Assembly: GCA_937968015.1 (NCBI GenBank) | Contig: CALBSO010000113.1 | Coordinates: 4,511 to 68,510, forward strand | Length of the DNA stretch: 64,000 nucleotides | Reading direction: 5' to 3' | Origin: an uncultured Thermomicrobia bacterium | GTDB taxonomy: Bacteria; Chloroflexota; Chloroflexia; Thermomicrobiales; JALYUS01 | In this document: positions 31,897 through 40,073 of the stretch, in pieces | Layout: each line of letters begins with the position of its first letter | Numbering within the stretch: the first letter of the stretch is position 1 | Notes under the pieces: model-generated | Databases searched by the model: none | What the model saw: the letters and a program-made list of their open reading frames with translations, nothing else | What the model was told of the DNA's origin: nothing | Made by a program: the position numbers and the translations under genes

Positions 31897-32199
31897 ATGA
31901 GCATCACGAGCGCGGGCGGGACGCGATGGGCGGATGAGGCGAACGACAAACTCGCGGAATTTCTCCCGGACTTGCCGGAGGAGCAGCGAGTGGCGCGGGA
32001 GAATGCGGTGCGGCGCGCGGCGGAGGCGTTCGCACGCGGGCAATCCCGCTACCAACTCGCCGATATGGTCAGCCTGGAGGCAATGTGCGTCGGCTGGATC
32101 CGCACCACACCGACGGCGGAGCGCGCCAATCTCCCCGCCTTCTTCGCCAAACATAATCTCGACTTCGCGCCCTTCGAGGAATACGCCGCCCCACGGTAG
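31897..32199 (+). CDS. Small helical hypothetical protein
   Basis: A 100-residue soluble protein with no recognised family, starting at ATG 31897 after GAAAGGGG. It is mostly alpha-helical and rich in Ala, Arg and Glu (EEQRVARENAVRRAAEAFAR), with two Trp. Its N-terminal half faintly recalls the PCP-reductase-like helical domain, but the match is too weak to use. It lies 66 bases before aroA on the same strand, so it may be co-transcribed with it. Confidence 0.6.
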   Translation: MSITSAGGTRWADEANDKLAEFLPDLPEEQRVARENAVRRAAEAFARGQSRYQLADMVSLEAMCVGWIRTTPTAERANLPAFFAKHNLDFAPFEEYAAPR

Positions 32200-32265
32200 G
32201 GAAACGGAAACCGGGGAGAGCCGCTTTTCTTCTTTGCGGTTCAATCGCCTTCAAGGGGTGCCGCG

Positions 32266-33579
32266 ATGACGGTTGCGATGGTTGAGGATGTGCGGCGGGT
32301 GCGGGGGGCGCGGCGGTTGCGCGGGACGATTCGCGTGCCGGGCGACAAGAGCATGAGCCACCGCGCGCTCATGTTCAATGCCCTCGCAACCGGGACGGCG
32401 CGCATCCGGGGCTTCCTCGATGGCGCGGATTGCCGGACGACACTCGCCGCCCTGCGCGCGATGGGCATCCGTATCGAGGAGACGGGCGAGACGCTGACCG
32501 TGTACGGCACGGGCATCCGCGGCCTCTCTGAACCGACGAATATCCTTGACTGTGGTAACAGCGGCACGACGACGCGCCTCTTGCTTGGCATCCTCGCCGG
32601 GCAACCCTTCTTCACCGCGCTGACCGGCGATGGCTCGCTCCGCCACCGTCCGATGGGACGTGTGACCGATCCTCTCCGGCAGATGGGCGCGCGGATTGAC
32701 GGGCGCGACAGCGGTACACTGCTCCCCCTCGGCGTCCGTGGCGGCAACCTACACGGCATGACGTACGCCCTACCTGTCGCCTCCGCGCAGGTGAAATCGT
32801 CGCTGCTGCTCGCCGCACTCTTCGCGGACAGTCCGACGACGCTCACCGGACGCACCGATTCCCGCGATCACACCGAGCGGATGCTGCGCGCAATGGGCGC
32901 GGACCTTGTCGAGTCAGGCGGGACGCTGACGCTGACGCCCGGCAAACCGCTGACGGCACGGGACGTAGACGTACCGGGCGATATTTCCTCTGCTGCCTTC
33001 TGGCTCGTCGCAGGGGCCGCGCACCCGGACGCGGCACTGACGATTGAGCATGTCGGTGTCAATCCGACGCGCACCGGCATCCTCGATATGCTCGCGCTGA
33101 TGGGCGCGGAGATCGAAGTACGCAATGCGCGCGAAGTCTCCGGTGAACCCGTCGCGGACCTGACAGTGCGCTCATCGCGGCTGCGCGGGGCGGAGATCGG
33201 CGGGTCACTCATCCCGCGCGGAATAGACGAACTGGTCGTGCTGGCGGTTGCGGCGGCGATGGCGGAGGGGCGGACGGTCGTGCATGATGCCGCCGAACTG
33301 CGCGTCAAGGAGTCGGACCGCGTTGCGACGGTCGTGGAGGGGCTGCGCCGCTTCGGCGCGCGGGCGGAAGCGGCGGACGACGGCTTCGTGATCGAGGGAC
33401 CGAACGCCCTGATCGCCGAGGCGCAGGAGAGCCACGGCGACCACCGTCTGGCGATGGCCTGGGCCGTCGCCGCCCTGATCGCCCAGGACCGCGAAGAGAC
33501 CGCCATTCACGGCGCCAGCGCCGCCGACGTCTCCTACCCCACCTTCTGGCAAACCGTTGCCCAGATCGCCGAGGAATGA
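32266..33579 (+). CDS. aroA: 3-phosphoshikimate 1-carboxyvinyltransferase (EPSP synthase)
   Basis: A 437-residue EPSP synthase joining shikimate-3-phosphate and phosphoenolpyruvate in the shikimate pathway. Conserved blocks are VPGDKSMSHRALMFNALA near residue 25, LDCGNSGTTTRL, the substrate-binding QVKSSLLLAALFA, SRDHTERML, IPRGIDELVVLAV and the RVKESDRVATVVEGL block. Start ATG 32266 follows a GGGG-type site in the spacer. The full length and all blocks are intact. The stretch GNSGTTTRLLLG instead of GNAGT suggests the class II-like branch, but this is only a reading of one motif. Confidence 0.93.
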   Translation: MTVAMVEDVRRVRGARRLRGTIRVPGDKSMSHRALMFNALATGTARIRGFLDGADCRTTLAALRAMGIRIEETGETLTVYGTGIRGLSEPTNILDCGNSGTTTRLLLGILAGQPFFTALTGDGSLRHRPMGRVTDPLRQMGARIDGRDSGTLLPLGVRGGNLHGMTYALPVASAQVKSSLLLAALFADSPTTLTGRTDSRDHTERMLRAMGADLVESGGTLTLTPGKPLTARDVDVPGDISSAAFWLVAGAAHPDAALTIEHVGVNPTRTGILDMLALMGAEIEVRNAREVSGEPVADLTVRSSRLRGAEIGGSLIPRGIDELVVLAVAAAMAEGRTVVHDAAELRVKESDRVATVVEGLRRFGARAEAADDGFVIEGPNALIAEAQESHGDHRLAMAWAVAALIAQDREETAIHGASAADVSYPTFWQTVAQIAEE

Positions 33580-33794
33580 GCAGCCAAATGCCGAAACAAT
33601 GTGAATCTGATGCCGATCATGCCGAGCGCGAATATCGCGCGGGCCGGCCGCGCTCGATTCGCGATATTGCCGCCGCTGTACGCGCAGGGCGGAAGATGAA
33701 ATGTAGTTGACCTGCTTCCTTACCGCGCTCCTGTGAGCCACGCCCGACTATCTCCATTGCATTCGGGAAGCAGGCACTAATTCTTACTGAACGA

Positions 33795-34022
33795 TCATGC
33801 TGTCGCTATGCCCTGAAGCGTGCGAAGCGCGGCTGCTTCGATCTCCCGCACATCATCCACGGTCATTCTGAGGCCGTTGGCGACATCGGTGAGGGTGTGA
33901 TAATAACTGCCGTCCAGTGCGAACCGGAGCCGGAGCACCGTGCGCTCCTGTGGCGTCAACTGCATCAGTCGCTCCGCCATCTCCATGAAATCTGGGCGTG
34001 CCGAAGTCGAGAGGGTATCCAT
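33795..34022 (-). CDS. Stand-alone sigma-70 region 4 protein
   Basis: A 75-residue protein that consists almost only of sigma region 4 in a primary-sigma-like form: LTPQERTVLRLRFALDG, HTLTDVANGLRM and VDDVREIEAAALRTLQ align with the turn and recognition helices of housekeeping sigma factors. No region 2 is present in the same frame or nearby. ATG 34020-34022 has GGAGGT upstream. It could bind a -35 element, the beta flap or an anti-sigma factor, acting as a small regulator. It is not a fragment of the neighbouring genes. Confidence 0.7.
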   Translation of the reverse strand: MDTLSTSARPDFMEMAERLMQLTPQERTVLRLRFALDGSYYHTLTDVANGLRMTVDDVREIEAAALRTLQGIATA

Positions 34023-34108
34023 CTACGCTACCTCCGTGTTCATCGAATCTACTCTGTCGGGCGCGAGACGGCAGTATAGCACACGCTATTTTCGCGATTC
34101 TGGGGGCG

Positions 34109-34133
34109 AAAAAGGGCGCACGACGGTGCGCCC
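34109..34133 (-). terminator. Rho-independent terminator of the ada unit (minus strand)
   Basis: A perfect 8-bp stem GGGCGCAC/GTGCGCCC with a 4-base loop (34114-34133) is followed on the minus strand by five T residues (34109-34113). It lies about 110 bases after the ada stop. The same stem sequence recurs at 34179-34198, and CCCCTCCC/GGGAGGGG pairs at 34208-34228, so three hairpins stand in a row. Confidence 0.65.
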
Positions 34134-34241
34134 GGTTTCTCTCTCTTTGCTCCTTGGTTCCGTTGCGTGAAGCCGGATGGGCGCACGGCTGTGCGCCCTT
34201 ACTGGCTCCCCTCCCGCGCCGGGAGGGGTTGGGGGGTGGGC

Positions 34242-35384
34242 TTACGCCCCGGCTTGTTCCTGCGCCAGGAGGGTGCGCTTGCGCTCGATGCCCCAGCGGT
34301 AGCCGCCGAGATCGCCGTCTTCGCGCACGACGCGGTGGCAGGGGATGGCGAGGGCGACGCGGTTCGTGGCGCACGCTTGGGCGACGGCGCGGGCGGCAGT
34401 CGGTTGACCGATGGCGCGGGCGATCTCGCCATAAGAACGCGTGCTACCGTAGGGGATAGTCTGCAACGCCTCCCAGACGCGCCACTGGAAGGCCGTCGCC
34501 TGCACATCGAGCGGTAGGTCGAGATGCGGCTCCTGGCCGTGCAGGTGGCGGATGATCGCCGCGACGGTGCTGTCGAGGCCGGAGGCGTCCCGCGCGATCG
34601 CGGCGGCGGGATATTCCTTTCTGAGGCTGTCCGCGAGCGTATCCTCCGCGTCACCCAGATTGATGGCGCAGATACCGCGCTCCGTTGCCGCGACGAGCAA
34701 GCGGCCGAGTGGGCAGGGAACAACGGTGTAATGAATCCGCATCCCCGCGCCGCCGCGCCGGTAGACCGCGGGCGTCATACCGAGTTGGGCGGGCGCGCGT
34801 TCGTAGAGGCGGCTGGGCGAACCATATCCCGCGCCGTAGAGCGCGCTCGTCACCGCTTCGCCCTTGCGCAGTTCGCTTTTCAGGCGATCCATCCGGCAGG
34901 CGTCGGCGTACTGCCGGGGCGTGATGCCCATCACACGTTTGAAGGTCCGTTGCAGATGAAATGGGCTGAGACCGACATCCGCGCCGAGACTGGCGAGGGT
35001 CGGTGGCTCCTCCGGGTTCGCGGCGATAGCGCGGCAGACACGTTGCACGACTTCCACTTGCGGGTCGCGGATCGCCGCTTGCTCCGGGTGGCAGCGGTGG
35101 CAGGCACGGAAGCCCGCCTGCTCGGCTGCTTCCGGCAGCGCGAAGAAGGCGACGTTTTCCCGCCGGGGCCGCCGCGCGGGGCAGGTGGGGCGGCAGTAGA
35201 TGCCCGTCGTGCGGACGGCGTAAACGAACGCCCCGTCCGCCTCCACATCCCGCGCGAGGACGGATTGCCACAGGCGCTCCTCGTCCCACCCGGTGGGTTC
35301 GTGCTGATTGTCGGTCATTGGTGTCGCCAATGCGTGCATCCTTGTTCCGTCCGCGTAGGCAGCCAGGCTCTTCATGCTTACCAT
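34242..35384 (-). CDS. ada: Ada methylated-DNA methyltransferase and transcription activator
   Basis: A 380-residue bifunctional Ada. The N-terminal zinc/methyl-acceptor site has C64-x3-C68-x26-C95-x2-C98, the exact spacing of the family. An AraC-type HTH follows (LASLGADVGLSPFHLQRTFK). The C-terminal O6-alkylguanine-DNA methyltransferase carries the active site I-P-C349-H-R-V and the arginine finger region YGSTRSYGE. It repairs alkylated DNA and, when methylated at the N-terminal Cys, activates its own and repair genes. ATG 35382-35384 is supported by AGGAGG 10 bases upstream and overlaps the stop of a small gene. Confidence 0.93.
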   Translation of the reverse strand: MVSMKSLAAYADGTRMHALATPMTDNQHEPTGWDEERLWQSVLARDVEADGAFVYAVRTTGIYCRPTCPARRPRRENVAFFALPEAAEQAGFRACHRCHPEQAAIRDPQVEVVQRVCRAIAANPEEPPTLASLGADVGLSPFHLQRTFKRVMGITPRQYADACRMDRLKSELRKGEAVTSALYGAGYGSPSRLYERAPAQLGMTPAVYRRGGAGMRIHYTVVPCPLGRLLVAATERGICAINLGDAEDTLADSLRKEYPAAAIARDASGLDSTVAAIIRHLHGQEPHLDLPLDVQATAFQWRVWEALQTIPYGSTRSYGEIARAIGQPTAARAVAQACATNRVALAIPCHRVVREDGDLGGYRWGIERKRTLLAQEQAGA

Positions 35385-35602
35385 TGTACCGTTTCCTCCT
35401 GATAGGTGGGATGGTGCGCCATCGCTTGCAACCAGTACCCGAGGCGCACCAGCAGGTGTCCAACCTCCACAATCGGGTCGCGTCGGTGGCTGCTGTTCCG
35501 CGCTTCGTGGAGCAACTGCTCGCGCGCCGCGACCATCAAGAGGTCGCGCATACGGCAGTGCGCCATGACCGAATCAGTGTCATACAGTAGATCAGTTTGC
35601 AT
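35378..35602 (-). CDS. Small protein coupled to ada
   Basis: A 74-residue protein with no recognised family: Met-, His- and Arg-rich, probably a three-helix bundle (MRDLLMVAAREQLLHEARN, VGHLLVRLGYWLQAMAHH). ATG 35602 has AAAGGAG 12 bases upstream. Its last codons contain the ribosome binding site of ada and its stop overlaps the ada start by 7 bases, so its translation should set that of ada. A role in the alkylation response is inferred from position alone. Confidence 0.65.
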   Translation of the reverse strand: MQTDLLYDTDSVMAHCRMRDLLMVAAREQLLHEARNSSHRRDPIVEVGHLLVRLGYWLQAMAHHPTYQEETVQW

Positions 35603-35757
35603 CGCGTTCCGGTCTCCTTTCTATTCTCAGCATACGGCACGGCGGCGCGTCGCTCTATCCGGTTCTTGCGCTTCAAAGTGGGAACGCGCCATACTCACGC
35701 ACGGCATCGGATCGCGCCATCACGCAGACATATCCACTGAGCGGGAACGAGAGACGG

Positions 35758-36729
35758 ATGACAGTGAAGGCGGCAGATTCGATGACGCTCCTGATCGTGT
35801 TCCTGCTGATCCCGGTCGCGCTTGTGCTGCTCGAATGGGGGGCGGATACCTTCACGGACGGCGTCGCGGCGCTCGGTGAGGAGACGGGCGTCCCGGAAAC
35901 GCTGCTCGGCCTGCTCACGGCGGGAATCGAGTGGGAAGAACTGGCGGTGGTCGCGATCGCGGCGGCGTCCGGGCGGGTCGGTATCGCGGTCGGAGATGTG
36001 ATCGGCTCGAATATCGCGAACATTACCGGGTCATTCTCGCTCGGGTTGCTCGCCGCGCCCATGTATCCCGGCCGCACGGATCGGCGGTTCGCGCTCGCCC
36101 TGCTCGTCGTCACCGCGCTCGTCTGCGCGCCGCTGGCGACGGGTGAAATCGGTCGCCCCGTCGGCGGGGCGCTCGTCATCGGTTTCGTTGCCTACCTCGT
36201 ATTGCTGATCGCGCTCGTTATGCGGGGCCGGACAATGATCGTGCGCGAAGACGACGATGATGCCGATACCGTTGCGCCGTTGTCGCTGCCACGCCTGATA
36301 ATCCGCACGCTGCTCGGCCTCGCGGCGATCCTCATCGGGGCGGCGGCGCTGGTGCAGGGGGCCGTCCGGATCGCCGCGTTCTTCGGCGTGCCGGATGTGT
36401 TGATCGGGCTGACGGTCGTCGCGGTCGGTACGACGCTGCCGGACAAGTTCATCTCGATCATCGGCGCACGGCGGGGGCAGAGTGGCGTCGTGATCGCCAA
36501 CACCGTCGGCTCAAACTTCTGCAATCTGCTGGCCGCCCTTGGTGTCGCCGCGCTGATTCGTCCCTTACCCGTTGACCGGGCCACCCGGCTCTTCGATGTG
36601 CCGGTATTGCTCGGCACGACCGCACTGCTCGCCACCATGCTCATGAGGCGTGCGATCGGGCGATGGGCGGGGGTGGGATTGCTGATTCTCTATGGAGGGT
36701 ATCTGGCGCTCGCGGCGCTGATTCATTGA
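35758..36729 (+). CDS. CaCA-type cation exchanger (Na+/Ca2+ exchanger family)
   Basis: A 323-residue membrane protein with ten segments in two inverted halves. The alpha-1 repeat reads AGIEWEELAVVAIAAASG followed by AVGDVIGSNIANITGS, and the alpha-2 repeat GTTLPDKFISIIGARRGQSG followed by IANTVGSNFCNLLA. The family normally has G-T-S-x-P-E in each half. Here the first half has IEWEE and the second LPDK, so both key Glu positions differ or are shifted and ion selectivity may not be calcium. The acidic loop EDDDDADT separates the halves. ATG 35758 is preceded by a GAGAGACGG site. Confidence 0.82.
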   Translation: MTVKAADSMTLLIVFLLIPVALVLLEWGADTFTDGVAALGEETGVPETLLGLLTAGIEWEELAVVAIAAASGRVGIAVGDVIGSNIANITGSFSLGLLAAPMYPGRTDRRFALALLVVTALVCAPLATGEIGRPVGGALVIGFVAYLVLLIALVMRGRTMIVREDDDDADTVAPLSLPRLIIRTLLGLAAILIGAAALVQGAVRIAAFFGVPDVLIGLTVVAVGTTLPDKFISIIGARRGQSGVVIANTVGSNFCNLLAALGVAALIRPLPVDRATRLFDVPVLLGTTALLATMLMRRAIGRWAGVGLLILYGGYLALAALIH

Positions 36730-37296
36730 GGATGTTGCTGCATTAAAAATGTAAGACCCCGATAGCCTCTGCCCCATCTCCGAACCCTGCGGCCTTGCGG
36801 CTTCGGTATCCGGCTGGGTGCTTCGGTCATCGGGACCTTACAATGATGAATATACGAGATGTACGGACATTTGTCAAGGGGGTGATCGGATTTCACTGTA
36901 TATTGCCGTACGAAGACATTCGGTATCGGTGGTGCCGGATGATTTCATTGGTCAAAACATCAATTTTACTCTTCAATGTATCCATTCCGTGCGTATTCCG
37001 CGCGGATGGCGATACGATCTTCAGTGCCGCCTCCGGGAGCGGAATGGGCAAGTCGTCATTGCTGTTCGACACGGAGGTCACTGTTGCCGATGACGCGGCA
37101 AGCGCCGCGCCGCTGAACAATCCTGACAGTGACCATCGTCGTAGGCCCATAGCGGCGTGCTGCTGATCGGCGCAGGTGAATACGCATATCGGACAGACCA
37201 AAACGGCAGAGCGGCAGGAGCGCGGATCGCCGTATTGTGACCGCGCGCCAGAGCGGTTTCCCCGATCGTTCATGGCAGACTTGTCGCGTTTTTTGA
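36730..37296. other. Gene-poor, AT-richer spacer
   Basis: About 570 bases with short frames on both strands and no ribosome-site-supported start. A minus-strand frame near 37157-36893 begins with a Tat-like stretch (MGLRRWSLSGLFSGAALAAS), but its remainder looks like low-complexity or shadow translation. Lower GC than the flanks suggests decayed or acquired DNA. Confidence 0.4.
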
Positions 37297-37827
37297 GATT
37301 GTCGTCACATTTTAGACATCAGTCCGTCTCTCTTTGTTATCGGTTCACTCCTCGTTGCCGCTTCCGCTGTCAATGCCGCCACCAGTACGGCGACGCTCTT
37401 CGCGGGAACACTCACGATCACGGCTCCGCCAGCGAACTTTTCCTACAGCGATACCTTGACGGGTGATCTGCTCAACCTCAGTTCGAATTTCGCGGTCAGC
37501 GTCAATGACGCGACCGGGAGCAAGGCTGGTTGGAACCTCCAGGCGAGCATCGGCGCCTTGACTGCTGATGGTGGCGACAGGATTCCGGCCACGAACCATA
37601 CAATTCAGGGCGTCGCGCTCTCCGAGACGACCAGCATCCCACCGGTCAATGGCATCAATCAACCCCTGGTGATCCCAACCGCGAGCGGAAAGATATTCAA
37701 TGCAGCCGCGCATACAGGCACCGGCACGGCGATGATGACCTTCAACACACGGCTCGTGGTACCCGCCGATACCACTGCGGGCGCCTATACGGCCACGCTC
37801 ACAGTCACGATCGCCGCCGAGCCGTAA
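37297..37827 (+). pseudogene. WxL-like surface protein gene lacking a proper start
   Basis: From about 37330 the frame encodes a signal-peptide core (FVIGSLLVAASAVNA), then a beta-rich exported domain of about 150 residues (LTITAPPANFSYSDTL, ASIGALTADGG, GTAMMTFNTRLVVPADTTAG, YTATLTVTI) resembling WxL-type cell-surface domains. No ATG, GTG or TTG lies in frame upstream of the signal peptide before the stop at 37294. The nearest plausible ATG (37272) is in another frame. The N-terminus is therefore lost or frameshifted, or an ATT start (37309) is used. A TTG at 37456 would remove the signal peptide. Confidence 0.5.
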
Positions 37828-38028
37828 CGTCCCGTAACAGCCCACACGATGTCCTCACGCACCGATGATACTCACGTCACTATTACAGATTATCCAGAGT
37901 CCAAAAGTAGGCCGTACTATTATTCGACTCCTCGCGTTATAGCAAGTGAAGGGGTGTTCGCTCGGATGACGAACTATTAAGGATTTCGTGGATTACCGAT
38001 CACGAAGGATGTGATGAAGAGGTGCGAT

Positions 38029-38070
38029 AATCGGAATCGGAATCGGAATCGGAATCGGAATCCGAACCGG
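38029..38070. repeat. Hexanucleotide tandem repeat AATCGG
   Basis: Five perfect AATCGG units (38029-38058) and two degenerate ones follow one another, about 135 bases upstream of the coiled-coil gene. Apart from it the spacer 37828-38204 shows no gene. Confidence 0.85.
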
Positions 38071-38204
38071 CAATCGCGAATGTTGCAATGCCATCCGCGA
38101 TGTGACCGTACCACGCACAAAAAGCGGTAGACTCGCGTCACCGAATGTTGGCGCGAACGGCCTACCGGGCAAGCATCGCAGGTTGGCAGTGGAGGAGGAG
38201 AACG

Positions 38205-39047
38205 ATGCATGACTTCGGCAATCAGCGGCTGAATGGCGACCCGGGCGATCAGCGATCCCTCGAACAGATGGATCACGCGGCCCTCGTCGAGCGGCCGGGA
38301 TCAGCGGATTACCGCACCGAGTTGTACGCACGGCTGCGGAATATCATTGACAACGCGACCGAATCTATCCGCACGCTCAAGGAGGAAAACGCGGCGCTCT
38401 CCGCGCGAAACACCGAGATGGCGGATCGGATCGGCCTGCTCGAATATCGTATCCGCGCCGTGACGGCGGATCTCGCGAATGACGAACTGGCACTCCGCAA
38501 ATCCGCCGAGGTGCTCGAACGCGTATTGCAAGAGACGCCGAACGTACCCGTCTCCGCCGGTGCATCGCCCGCACCCGCCGCTCCGGAACCGCACGCGGCG
38601 ATGGAAACGCCCATCCCGTCCGATCGGATGCCAGAATCGAAGGCGCCGCCGGTGATGGAGCAGGCCGTTGCGCCCCCGATGGAGGATACCGGCCCGAGCC
38701 CGCAAGTGGAGACGGCTGCGCCAATCGAGCGCGACGAGCGCGATGAGGACGAGCGCGTGAAGGCGCCTCTGGCCACGAGCAAGCAGGACGGGATGTACAC
38801 GCTGGTCGCGTACCCCTTCGTCCGCTTCTCGGACCTCGGCCAGTTCCAGGCCGCGCTCCAGAAACTGGCGGGGGTTCACGATGTGCAGGTTCGCCGGTTC
38901 GCACAAGGGACGCTGGAAATGCGCGTCGGCTACAGCGGCGCGACGGACCTGGCGACGACCCTCCGGACACTCGCGACCGAGATCGAGGACGTGCGCGAAG
39001 AGGAGCCATACCGGCTAAGTGTCCGCCTCCGCACGAGCCAGGATTGA
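38205..39047 (+). CDS. Coiled-coil protein with C-terminal alpha/beta domain
   Basis: A 280-residue soluble protein. Residues about 40-110 form a coiled coil (TELYARLRNIIDNATESIRT, LKEENAALSARNTEMADRIG). Residues 118-185 are a Pro/Ala/Glu-rich linker. The last 85 residues form a small beta-alpha-beta domain (YTLVAYPFVRFSDLGQFQAA and QVRRFAQGTLEMRVGYSG), like ferredoxin-fold binding domains. GGAGGAGGAG precedes ATG 38205. It is the first of three genes (with the degenerate GGDEF protein and the convergent coiled-coil protein) before the polysaccharide cluster, so a scaffold role in envelope biogenesis is possible. Confidence 0.72.
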   Translation: MHDFGNQRLNGDPGDQRSLEQMDHAALVERPGSADYRTELYARLRNIIDNATESIRTLKEENAALSARNTEMADRIGLLEYRIRAVTADLANDELALRKSAEVLERVLQETPNVPVSAGASPAPAAPEPHAAMETPIPSDRMPESKAPPVMEQAVAPPMEDTGPSPQVETAAPIERDERDEDERVKAPLATSKQDGMYTLVAYPFVRFSDLGQFQAALQKLAGVHDVQVRRFAQGTLEMRVGYSGATDLATTLRTLATEIEDVREEEPYRLSVRLRTSQD

Positions 39048-39156
39048 ACGAGTAGCGTAGGCGCATGAGCGTTGAAAACGTGATGGGATCACGGGCCGGA
39101 ACGTCTGTGATCTCGGGAGCATCGAGGACATCGCAAGCCTGAGAGGTGAAACGGAG

Positions 39157-40065
39157 ATGGCAAGGGCAGGATCGAAGCGGGCGGCGAAGACGGCCCGGCC
39201 CGCGAAACGCGAGCCGCGCCCGCGGACGCCGTCCAGCACCTCAGATGCGGCGCTCTGCTTGCTGCTGCTCCTGACGGTGGCCGGTGTCGCCGCCGAGGCG
39301 ATCGAACTGACCGGCAAGGCGCGGCTCCTGATGATCGCCGCGACCGGTCTCAGTTTGCTGATCGGCGTCTGGCGCCCTCGCATCTGGGCAACGATTCCGG
39401 CGGTTCTCGTCGTCGCGGCTGGCGCGGCCGCGGCTGCCTACGCGCTCAGGCCGAGTGAGACGGCGCTTCGCTGGATCATGATCGCCGGGGCGATTGTCGC
39501 GGCGCTCGGTTTCGGGGCGATCTGGGTCAGTTCGCTCCTGCGTGGTGTCTACCGGCGGATGCGCGAGAATCGCCGGGTAATCGAGGCGCTCACACAGATT
39601 GACCCCGCGACCGGCGTTTTCAAGCCGCACGCGGGCCGCGACCGATTGCGCGCCGAGGTGACACGCGCCGTCCGCTACCGCCGCCCCTTCACCCTACTCG
39701 TTGGCAAGGCGAAGGGATGGCAAACAGAAGTCGAGCGCCGGGGCTTGAACGCCGCGCAGGAGGTCTTCGCGGAGACGCTGCGCACCGCGACGACAGTGCT
39801 ACGCAATAACGACATTATCGCCAGCGAACCTGATTATTCCTTCATTGTCGTCCTGCCAGAAACGACCGCTGAAGGGGGCGAAATCGCCGCGCAACATATT
39901 CAGGAGGCGGTGCAGGGGTTATTAGACGTCCAGTTCGGCCTCGTACAATGCCCCGACGACGGGGCAACGGAGGACGCCCTACTCCGCGAGGCGTATCAGG
40001 CGCTCGCCTTCGCGGAGATGGCGAATCTTCCTCTGATCAGCCGCCGCGCGCTCAACGCGGAATAA
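39157..40065 (+). CDS. Membrane protein with degenerate GGDEF domain
   Basis: A 302-residue protein with a basic cytosolic N-tail, four membrane segments (about 30-52, 56-70, 74-92, 104-125), then a GGDEF-like domain. Recognisable are IDPATGVFKPHAGRDRLRAE (the usual D-x-LTGL-N-R region) and RRPFTLLVGKAKGW. The signature loop reads ASEPDYSFIVVLPET instead of GG(D/E)EF, so cyclic di-GMP synthesis is very unlikely. It may bind GTP or c-di-GMP as a sensor. RBS GGTGAAACGGAG before ATG 39157. Follows the coiled-coil gene by 109 bases. Confidence 0.75.
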   Translation: MARAGSKRAAKTARPAKREPRPRTPSSTSDAALCLLLLLTVAGVAAEAIELTGKARLLMIAATGLSLLIGVWRPRIWATIPAVLVVAAGAAAAAYALRPSETALRWIMIAGAIVAALGFGAIWVSSLLRGVYRRMRENRRVIEALTQIDPATGVFKPHAGRDRLRAEVTRAVRYRRPFTLLVGKAKGWQTEVERRGLNAAQEVFAETLRTATTVLRNNDIIASEPDYSFIVVLPETTAEGGEIAAQHIQEAVQGLLDVQFGLVQCPDDGATEDALLREAYQALAFAEMANLPLISRRALNAE

Positions 40066-40073
40066 GATCGTCC

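Noticed and set aside
33580..33794. Possible small RNA or terminator after aroA
   Set aside because: No stable hairpin with T-run and no conserved pattern visible.
36893..37273. Minus-strand frame with a Tat-like stretch
   Set aside because: No ribosome site, and the rest of the frame looks like random translation. Noted only in the spacer entry.
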